DNA of 64,000 bases from Sporosarcina obsidiansis (GTDB lineage Bacteria > Bacillota > Bacilli > Bacillales_A > Planococcaceae), in assembly GCF_009651005.1 (NCBI RefSeq), contig NZ_WHVW01000010.1:1-64000 (forward strand). Reading direction: 5' to 3'. The notes below the pieces were generated by a model, which saw only the letters and a list, made by a program, of their open reading frames with translations, was not told the DNA's origin and ran no database searches. Both the position numbers and the translations under genes were made by a program. Positions within the stretch are counted from its first letter, which is position 1. The number at the start of each line of letters is the position of its first letter. Below, one piece after another: positions 57,489 through 64,000 of the stretch.

Positions 57489-58772
57489 ATGAAAAGAATG
57501 ATATTTATACTGACCTATGCATTTATTGTATTAGGAATCTATTCCTTCGGTAAAACACAAGAGAACGAACAATTATCCATTGCATTGCAGACGCAATATT
57601 CTAAAAGTATTTCTGACTCGTCACAAAAACTCGGTGAATTAGAAGAAGCTGTGAAAAAATCTTTGTTATTTGAGGATAAGAAAAGTTCTGCTAAAGAAAG
57701 GGAAGATATTTGGCGTTTGTCATCCGACATCAAGGCATCCATTGCCTCCCTTCCTGTAGATGAAAGCTTTTCTACTGCTTGGATGAACTATTTAGGGCGA
57801 TTAGGAAACTATGCAAAAGAATCCACAGAACAAGGGAATTCTGATGAATATTATGCTGTCATTCAAAAAGCATCAGACAACTTGAGTGAACTTTCTAACG
57901 AGTGGCAAGTTGCTACTTCCGGTATGTTATCTGGCAAGATGTCGATAAAAAATTGGGAGAACAGGCTCAGTGGAACGACGGAGGAAGAAACCAAGTGGAG
58001 TAAGATGGGGCAGTCTATTAAGCAATATGGAGAAGCGGTATTTCCTTTGACAGCTAGCGAAACGGATGCGCAAAAGAAAAAAGAATTACGCAATATTAAG
58101 GACGCGAAGATTTCAGAAGATGAAGCCATACAACGATTTAAAAACCTTCTTCCTGAAGTATCGAATGATGTAATCGCTGCCGAAAAGAGTAGAAAAGGAT
58201 CCCCCTATCCATTTTATCACATACGTTTTTCACAAAATTCATCTATAGGATATATCGACATCACGCAAAAAGGTGGTCATATTTTGTCTTATTTAGTAGA
58301 ACGTCGTATGGGTAAACCTACTAAAAGCTACGAAGAACTCCTACAAATGGCCAATCAATTTTTGGAGAAGGCGGAGTACAAAGATGTGGTATTCGAAGAG
58401 GCAAGAGAAAATGATGTAGCTTGGCATTTTGTTTTCATCAGGGAGAATCCGGATAACGGAGCAAAAGTTTTTTCTGATCCAATTCATATTAAAATGGCAA
58501 AGGACAATGGGGAAGTATTAGGTGTAAATACATCTGAATATATTCGCAAAGAGCAATTGAAACCACAACCCATCAGACCGGTAAATTGGAAAGAGTTTTT
58601 CCGACCCGATGTAAAAATCATGAAAGAAGAGCTTGCGTATGTGGAAAATAATCAACTGGAACAACGTTTAGCTCACTACCTCACAGTTGTATCTAATGAA
58701 AAAAAGCAGGAGACATATAAAATTGTCATTGATACTGACACACTAGAAGTGATCAAAACTGAAAAACAATAA
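57489..58772 (+). CDS. ypeB: YpeB germination protein
   Basis: 427 residues. An N-terminal membrane or signal helix is followed by a coiled region and PepSY-like modules (KISEDEAIQRFKNLLPEVS near residue 200). YpeB is needed to place or hold SleB in dormant spores. It is 28 nt behind sleB, with AAAGGAGGGCG as the ribosome site. Confidence 0.92.
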   Translation: MKRMIFILTYAFIVLGIYSFGKTQENEQLSIALQTQYSKSISDSSQKLGELEEAVKKSLLFEDKKSSAKEREDIWRLSSDIKASIASLPVDESFSTAWMNYLGRLGNYAKESTEQGNSDEYYAVIQKASDNLSELSNEWQVATSGMLSGKMSIKNWENRLSGTTEEETKWSKMGQSIKQYGEAVFPLTASETDAQKKKELRNIKDAKISEDEAIQRFKNLLPEVSNDVIAAEKSRKGSPYPFYHIRFSQNSSIGYIDITQKGGHILSYLVERRMGKPTKSYEELLQMANQFLEKAEYKDVVFEEARENDVAWHFVFIRENPDNGAKVFSDPIHIKMAKDNGEVLGVNTSEYIRKEQLKPQPIRPVNWKEFFRPDVKIMKEELAYVENNQLEQRLAHYLTVVSNEKKQETYKIVIDTDTLEVIKTEKQ

Positions 58773-58841
58773 GAATTTGATTGGAAAAGTCTTCATCTCA
58801 TGACATAATAGGATAAAGTGAACCTATTGGCAGGTGAAGAC

Positions 58842-59480
58842 ATGAAGCTAACGATCGGTACTGTGTTGACTCTTGAGAAGGATTACACAGAGGACTCGGA
58901 AAAATTTAAATCTCGGGTAGTTGATATAGATGGTGATCATTTCATGATGGACTATCCCATTAATATCGCGAGCGGAAAAACAGCATTTTTTATTGATGGA
59001 ACTCAATTATTGGTTACATTTGTGGATGATTACAAGATATCTTATGCATTTCGGACAGAAGTACACAGTAGGCTAAATAAGACGATTCCGATGCTCAAAG
59101 TAAAATATCCAGGAGACCAAAATTTAATTAAAATTCAACGAAGAGAATTTGTTCGCGTAGAAGCGTCTCTCGATGTAGCTGTACAAGCAGATACTGAATC
59201 TTTGCAGTTAGTTTCAGCAGACTTAAGCGCAGGTGGGCTTGCTGTGAATATGAAAAGTCATGAGTTTTTCTCTGCGCAAGAAGAGCTGAACTTAATGATT
59301 GTTCTGCACTTCTCTAAACAGGAGATCAAATATGTTTCTTGTAAGGCAACAGTTGTGAGAAATTGGGAACAAGACAATCGTCGGCTTAGCTCTTTAAAGT
59401 TTGAGGAAATCGATGAAAAAGACCGACAGCATATTATTAGATACTGTTTTGAACGACAGTTAGAGTTACGAAATTCCTAA
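58842..59480 (+). CDS. motI: PilZ domain protein, MotI (YpfA)
   Basis: 212 residues. A YcgR-like N-terminal domain precedes PilZ with RREFVRVEA and DLSAGGLAV, the c-di-GMP-binding RxxxR and D/NxSxxG motifs. B. subtilis MotI brakes the flagellar motor when bound to c-di-GMP. The ATG at 58842 follows AGGTG. A longer frame from 58818 lacks a ribosome site. Located before cmk as in B. subtilis. Confidence 0.9.
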   Translation: MKLTIGTVLTLEKDYTEDSEKFKSRVVDIDGDHFMMDYPINIASGKTAFFIDGTQLLVTFVDDYKISYAFRTEVHSRLNKTIPMLKVKYPGDQNLIKIQRREFVRVEASLDVAVQADTESLQLVSADLSAGGLAVNMKSHEFFSAQEELNLMIVLHFSKQEIKYVSCKATVVRNWEQDNRRLSSLKFEEIDEKDRQHIIRYCFERQLELRNS

Positions 59481-59515
59481 GGAAAAGTCTATCTTCAAAA
59501 GACTTTTCCTTTTTG
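59480..59515 (+). terminator. Terminator of motI
   Basis: Stem AGGAAAAGTCT with AGACTTTTCCT followed by TTTT. Confidence 0.82.
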
Positions 59516-59555
59516 CTTATGGTACAATTAGGGCGTAAATGGAGGGATTACTAGC

Positions 59556-60233
59556 ATGACTGGTGGATTAAGAATTGCAATCGATGGACCTGCAGCCGCA
59601 GGCAAGAGTACGATTGCTAAATTGGTAGCGAAAAAATTAGGTTACACTTATATCGATACGGGAGCGATGTATCGAGCGATCACTTATAAAGTGCTTCAAA
59701 ATTTCATTGATCCCCGTAATGAAGAAGAAATTGCAAAACTTGTAGGAAACACCGTAATTGAGCTGCAACCGGGTGGCAATGCTCAAAAAGTATTGCTGGA
59801 CGGTATCGAAGTGACAGAGGCGATTCGTTCGCATGAAGTGACCTCTCAAGTGTCTGCTATTGCCGCACTAACATCTGTACGGCAACTTTTAATGAAAAAA
59901 CAGCAGAATTTAGCTGCAGATTCGTCGGTTGTGATGGATGGCAGAGATATTGGAACATCGGTACTTCCAGATGCTGAATTGAAAATTTTTATGACAGCTT
60001 CAGTGGAAGAACGCGCTCAAAGACGTTTATTAGAAGAACAATTACGAGGCATTACAAATGATTACGAAACGTTAAAACGGGAAATAACAGAACGTGACAA
60101 GGCAGATAGCGAACGTGAAATTTCTCCATTAAAAAAAGCAGAAGATGCGATTATAATTGATACAACAGGGAAAACAATAGAAGAAGTGACGGATCGTATC
60201 GTGGAATATGCCGAAAAGAGGTTAACTAAATGA
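59556..60233 (+). CDS. cmk: Cytidylate kinase
   Basis: 225 residues. P-loop GPAAAGKSTIAKLVAKKLG, CMP-binding DTGAMYRA, GRDIGTSVLPDA and the lid in RAQRRLLEE are intact. It phosphorylates CMP and dCMP. ATG after GGAGGG. Overlaps plsC by 4 nt. Confidence 0.96.
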   Translation: MTGGLRIAIDGPAAAGKSTIAKLVAKKLGYTYIDTGAMYRAITYKVLQNFIDPRNEEEIAKLVGNTVIELQPGGNAQKVLLDGIEVTEAIRSHEVTSQVSAIAALTSVRQLLMKKQQNLAADSSVVMDGRDIGTSVLPDAELKIFMTASVEERAQRRLLEEQLRGITNDYETLKREITERDKADSEREISPLKKAEDAIIIDTTGKTIEEVTDRIVEYAEKRLTK

Positions 60234-60814
60234 ATCTGTATCCTTTAGGAAAATTTTTAATTAGTACGATTTGTTACCCTCTTTATCGCATAAAGATCAT
60301 TGGGAAGGAGAAATTTCCTGAAGAAGGCGGAGTTCTTTTATGTACCAATCATATCGATAATTTGGACCCGCCAATCGTTGGTATCACTTGTCCAAGAACC
60401 GTTCATTTCATGGCAAAAGAAGAGCTGTTTACTAAACCTATTCTAAAGACTGTCTTGCCTCAAGTTCAAGCGTATCCCGTTAAAAGAGGCATGAGTGATC
60501 GAGAGGCTTTCCGAACGACGATTAAATTGCTACGTGATGGGAAAGTGGTCGGACTATTTCCTGAAGGAACTCGCAGTAAGACAGGGGAATTGGGAAAAGG
60601 GTTAGCAGGTGCAGGCTTTTTTGCTTTAAAAGGGGGCGAGGCGAAAGTTGTTCCATGTGCTATCATCGGACCATACAAAGCATTTTCTCAACTAAAAGTA
60701 GTGTATGGTGATGCTATTGACATGACGCCATTTCGTGAAAGAAAAGCTTCTGCCGAAGAAGTGACAGAGGCCATCATGTCAGAAATAGCGAAGTTAATAG
60801 AAGAATATAAATAA
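60230..60814 (+). CDS. plsC: 1-acyl-sn-glycerol-3-phosphate acyltransferase
   Basis: 194 residues, short form. HX4D in CTNHIDNLDPP and FPEGTRSKTG are the catalytic and glycerol phosphate motifs. It acylates lysophosphatidic acid to phosphatidic acid. It is coupled to cmk through ATGA. Confidence 0.94.
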   Translation: MNLYPLGKFLISTICYPLYRIKIIGKEKFPEEGGVLLCTNHIDNLDPPIVGITCPRTVHFMAKEELFTKPILKTVLPQVQAYPVKRGMSDREAFRTTIKLLRDGKVVGLFPEGTRSKTGELGKGLAGAGFFALKGGEAKVVPCAIIGPYKAFSQLKVVYGDAIDMTPFRERKASAEEVTEAIMSEIAKLIEEYK

Positions 60815-60894
60815 AAGAATAAGTGTAATTTTTTGTTTTTAAGTGTAGATTCGAATACTATAGAAGTAAGATTCATTATGGAGGAGGACTACAT

Positions 60895-62043
60895 ATGACT
60901 GAAGAGATGAATATGGATGAAGTAAAAGAATACGGTGAAGGTGATCACGTAACAGGTGTAGTGACGAAGGTTGAAGAGAAATCGGTGACTGTTGAAATAG
61001 CAGGCGCTCCTTTTGACGGCGTGATTCCGATCAGTGAACTTTCCAGCTTGCATATTGAAAAAGCAGCAGATGCAGTCTCGGTCGGCGATGAATTACAATT
61101 AGCTATTACAAAAGTAGAAGACGATGCGTATGTATTATCTAAGCGACAAGTTGATGCAGAAAACGCATGGGATTCATTAAAGAATCAATTTGAAAATGGT
61201 GAAATTATCGAAACAGAAGTAAAAGACGTGGTTAAGGGTGGGCTTGTTGTGGACTTAGGTGTCCGTGGATTTATCCCGGCTTCACTTGTCGAGGATCACT
61301 TCGTGGAATCATTTGATGATTATAAAGGGCGAATGATGACCTTTAAAATTGTAGAAATGGATCAAGAAAAGAATCGTTTGATCTTATCGCACCGTGCAGT
61401 CGTCCAAGCACAAAATGAAAAGAAAAAAGAAGAAGCACTTTCCACGATTCAAGAAGGCGATGTCCTAGATGGTACCGTACAGCGTATCGCTTCATTTGGG
61501 GCTTTCGTTGATATAGGTGGCGTAGATGGGCTTGTCCACATATCTCAAATTTCTCATGGGCATATTGACAGCGTCTCTGATGTGTTGAAAGAAGGAGACC
61601 AAATCAAAGTCAAAGTACTGTCCGTTGATCGTGATGCAGAACGCGTATCCTTATCCATCAAAGACACATTACCTGGACCTTGGGAGAACATCGAAGAACA
61701 AGCTCCGATTGGTTCTGTATTAGAGGGAACAGTCAAGCGTCTTGTTGCTTATGGAGCGTTTGTAGAAATCTTCCCGGGCGTAGAAGGACTAGTTCATATT
61801 TCTCGAATCGCGCATACTCATATTGGTACACCGCATGAAGTTCTCGAAGAAGGTCAGACAGTACAAGTAAAAGTGCTAGACGTGACGCCTTCTGAAAAGC
61901 GTATTTCATTAAGTATTAAAGATTTACTAGATAAACCAGAAGAAACGCGTGAGGAAAACTTCAGCTATGAAATGCCGGAAGAAACAACTGGTTTCTCATT
62001 CGGTGACGTCATCGGTGATCAACTAAAGAAATTTAAGGAATAA
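60895..62043 (+). CDS. S1 domain protein, RpsA-like (YpfD)
   Basis: 382 residues with four S1 RNA-binding repeats (beginning near residues 16, 102, 186 and 270). Marks include GDHVTGVVTKVEE, RGFIPASLVEDHFV, VDGLVHISQISHG and VEGLVHISRIAHT. The acidic end is typical of Gram-positive S1 homologues, which are not stable ribosome components. In B. subtilis YpfD is dispensable. ATG after GGAGGAGG. Confidence 0.92.
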   Translation: MTEEMNMDEVKEYGEGDHVTGVVTKVEEKSVTVEIAGAPFDGVIPISELSSLHIEKAADAVSVGDELQLAITKVEDDAYVLSKRQVDAENAWDSLKNQFENGEIIETEVKDVVKGGLVVDLGVRGFIPASLVEDHFVESFDDYKGRMMTFKIVEMDQEKNRLILSHRAVVQAQNEKKKEEALSTIQEGDVLDGTVQRIASFGAFVDIGGVDGLVHISQISHGHIDSVSDVLKEGDQIKVKVLSVDRDAERVSLSIKDTLPGPWENIEEQAPIGSVLEGTVKRLVAYGAFVEIFPGVEGLVHISRIAHTHIGTPHEVLEEGQTVQVKVLDVTPSEKRISLSIKDLLDKPEETREENFSYEMPEETTGFSFGDVIGDQLKKFKE

Positions 62044-62202
62044 TTTCTTTGAAAAATATACTTGCCTATTTTTATTATGTTAGGGCACTGTTTAATTGAT
62101 TGTAATGTAAAGCGTCCAACTGCAACGAAAATAAACGGTACTTAAGCTTATATGTGAATAATAAAGTATAAATGACAACAACTTATACAATAAGGGTAAC
62201 CG

Positions 62203-62239
62203 GAATGATGATGCTTTCATATGCATCATCATTCTTTTT
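62203..62239 (+). terminator. Terminator before der
   Basis: 11-bp perfect stem GAATGATGATG with CATCATCATTC followed by TTTTT. It lies 160 nt after the S1 gene. The -10-like TATAAT for der follows at 62243. Confidence 0.8.
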
Positions 62240-62274
62240 GTGTATAATATTCAAAGATAGTCCGGAAGGGTGTA

Positions 62275-63594
62275 ATGAAACAAATGAAAAAACCAACAGT
62301 AGCAATCGTAGGAAGACCAAACGTAGGGAAATCAACTATATTTAACCGAATTGTGGGCGAACGTATTTCTATCGTAGAAGATGTCTCAGGTGTAACGCGA
62401 GATCGTATATACAGCGCAGCTGATTGGCTGAATTATGAATTTAACTTAATCGATACAGGTGGAATCGACCTTGGTGATGAGCCATTACTCGAACAGATAC
62501 GTGCACAGGCTGAAATTGCTATCGATGAAGCAGATGTCATCATCTTTTTAACAAATGGCCGTGATGGTGTTACGGATGCAGACGAGCAAGTTGCGCGAAT
62601 GCTTTATAAAACAAAGAAGCCCATCGTTTTGGCAGTTAATAAAGTCGATAATCCGGAGATGAGAGAAATGATTTATGATTTCTATTCTCTTGGTTTTGGC
62701 GAGCCATACCCGATTTCTGGATCACACGGTTTGGGGCTTGGAGACTTACTGGATGCAGTCGCTGAAAGCTTTAAACAAATGGATTTAGAAGAAGACGATG
62801 ATGATTCCATCAAATTCTGTTTGATTGGACGTCCAAATGTTGGGAAATCGTCACTTGTTAATGCGTTGTTAGGAGAAGACCGCGTGATTGTAAGTAATAT
62901 CGCGGGAACTACAACAGATGCAATTGACTCCGTGAAAGTAGTAGATGGTCAAGAATATAAGATCATCGATACGGCTGGTATGCGTAAAAAAGGTAAAGTG
63001 TATGAGAATACGGAGAAATATAGTGTTTTGCGTGCGTTAAAAGCGATTGACCGCTCGGACGTTGTATTAATCGTTTTGAATGCTGAAGAGGGTATTCGTG
63101 AGCAAGATAAGCGAGTGGCAGGTTTTGCAGAAGAAGCTGGTAAAGGCGTTATGTTCGTTGTTAATAAATGGGACACGCTAGAAAAAGATGATAAGACGAT
63201 GAATAACTTTATCGATGACATCAGAGACCAGTTCCGTTTTCTAGACTATGCACCGATTCACTTTGTATCAGCCGAAACGAAACAACGTGTGCATACACTC
63301 ATCCCGAACATACAAATGATTAGTGAAAATCACGCATTGCGTATTCAATCGAGTGTCTTGAACGAAGTCATTGAGGATGCAGTGGCTAGAAACCCTGCCC
63401 CTTCAGATAAAGGCCGTCGTTTACGGATTTATTATGCGACGCAAGTGGCAATTCAGCCACCTACTTTTGTGATATTCGTCAACGAACCAACGCTCATGCA
63501 TTTTTCTTATGAACGCTTTTTACAAAATAGATTGCGGGAAGCATTTGGTTTTGAAGGCACGCCAATCCGCTTGATTACACGAGCAAGAAGCTAA
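62275..63594 (+). CDS. der: Ribosome biogenesis GTPase Der
   Basis: 439 residues with two consecutive GTPase domains: GRPNVGKST and DTGG in the first, and [28 protein letters not shown] and NKWD in the second, followed by a KH-like end. It is essential for 50S assembly. The ATG at 62275 is 4 nt after GGAAGGG. The ATG at 62284 is an alternative. Confidence 0.96.
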   Translation: MKQMKKPTVAIVGRPNVGKSTIFNRIVGERISIVEDVSGVTRDRIYSAADWLNYEFNLIDTGGIDLGDEPLLEQIRAQAEIAIDEADVIIFLTNGRDGVTDADEQVARMLYKTKKPIVLAVNKVDNPEMREMIYDFYSLGFGEPYPISGSHGLGLGDLLDAVAESFKQMDLEEDDDDSIKFCLIGRPNVGKSSLVNALLGEDRVIVSNIAGTTTDAIDSVKVVDGQEYKIIDTAGMRKKGKVYENTEKYSVLRALKAIDRSDVVLIVLNAEEGIREQDKRVAGFAEEAGKGVMFVVNKWDTLEKDDKTMNNFIDDIRDQFRFLDYAPIHFVSAETKQRVHTLIPNIQMISENHALRIQSSVLNEVIEDAVARNPAPSDKGRRLRIYYATQVAIQPPTFVIFVNEPTLMHFSYERFLQNRLREAFGFEGTPIRLITRARS

Positions 63595-63620
63595 GTATGA
63601 TATAAGAAAGGGTGCAGGTA

Positions 63621-64000
63621 ATGGAAAAAGTCACGATTGTGGGAGCAGGAAGTTGGGGGACAGCGCTTGGTTTTGTGTTGGCTGAAAACGGACATGATAG
63701 CTTGGTTTGGACAAGACGTGCAGAACAAGTCGAGGAAATAAATACTCAGCATACGAACAACCAATATTTACCCGATGTGATTCTGCCTGAAAACCTTACT
63801 TCTACTAGTGTTTTGGCTGAAGCGGTACAGCATGCGAATGTTATTATTCTTGCTGTACCTACAGTCGCCATGCGTGAAACTTGTAAAAAGATCCAGAACG
63901 AGCTGAAAACACCTACATTATTTGTTCATGTCTCAAAAGGGATCGAACCTGATTCATTAAAACGTATCTCTGAAATCATCGAAGAAGAAGTGGATGAATC
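63621..64000 (+). CDS. gpsA: Glycerol-3-phosphate dehydrogenase (partial)
   Basis: The first 126 residues up to the window end. The NAD(P)-binding GAGSWGTALGFVLAENGH and VIILAVPTVAMRE are followed by HVSKGIEP, all diagnostic of GpsA. It makes sn-glycerol 3-phosphate for phospholipids. The order der-gpsA matches B. subtilis. ATG after AAAGGGTG. The 3' end lies beyond the window. Confidence 0.95.
   Translation, partial: MEKVTIVGAGSWGTALGFVLAENGHDSLVWTRRAEQVEEINTQHTNNQYLPDVILPENLTSTSVLAEAVQHANVIILAVPTVAMRETCKKIQNELKTPTLFVHVSKGIEPDSLKRISEIIEEEVDE

Overview
The window is a 64 kb chromosomal segment of a low-GC, endospore-forming member of the Bacillales. Sporulation and germination genes (prkA, yhbH, spoVR, spoIIAA-spoIIAB-sigF, spoVAF, sleB-ypeB, prsW) and long runs of Bacillus subtilis-like gene order (fur-xerD-deoB, ribT...scpA-scpB, resABCDE-sigX-rsiX, ypbB-recS-ypbE-ypbG, ypdA-prsW-sleB-ypeB-motI-cmk-rpsA-der-gpsA) place it near Bacillus. 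The frequent TTG and GTG starts, the loss or displacement of several neighbours and the GC-rich intergenic repeats suggest a Planococcaceae/Caryophanaceae genome such as Sporosarcina. That genus-level guess is inference.

Layout. 1-1101: gene-poor, with a terminator-like palindrome and two GC-rich structured repeats. 1102-9790: the prkA / yhbH-spoVR sporulation cluster, both parts with sigma-E-like promoters, interrupted by a minus-strand sugar module (DeoR regulator, TIM-barrel isomerase/epimerase, MFS carrier) behind a sigma-A promoter and a triple 10-bp repeat. 9946-15392: two complete ABC importers, one for polar amino acids and one of the TrpXYZ type. 15674-25877: metabolic genes (ilvE, a D-amino-acid-oxidase-like flavoenzyme, psuG, exoA, two carriers, the guanine-riboswitch xpt-pbuX operon, an aldo/keto reductase, nudF). 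25962-33876: a spoIIM-like gene, fur, xerD, deoB, pdp, then spoIIAA-spoIIAB-sigF-spoVAF behind a sigma-H-like promoter. 34154-38941: lysA, a coupled 34-residue membrane peptide, ribT, a DUF309 gene, scpA-scpB and a D,D-carboxypeptidase. 39185-47817: rluB, the cytochrome c biogenesis genes resABC, the two-component pair resDE and the ECF pair sigX-rsiX. 47893-50161: FMN riboswitch and ribU, ynfA, a 49-residue membrane peptide and the second copy of the structured repeat. 50162-64000: ferredoxin, ypbB-recS, ypbE, ypbG, ypdA, prsW, sleB-ypeB, motI, cmk-plsC, rpsA-like, der and the start of gpsA.

How the genes connect. Much of the window is the conserved sporulation/respiration backbone. SigF and its SpoIIAA/SpoIIAB switch start forespore transcription. 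PrkA, YhbH and SpoVR belong to the mother-cell (sigma-E) phase, SpoVAF to the spore inner membrane, and SleB/YpeB to cortex lysis. The Res proteins mature c-type cytochromes and sense respiratory state. Two aptamer-controlled operons (guanine, FMN) govern uptake or salvage. No CRISPR array, intact transposon, prophage or rRNA/tRNA gene was seen.

The least explained items are a 104-105 nt structured element present twice in opposite orientation with a covarying stem, a CTG start for spoVR, a terminator-like hairpin spanning the start of the small gene after lysA, and the apparent absence of spoVAA-AE, spmAB, ypuI, punA, dacF and the rib biosynthesis genes from their usual positions.
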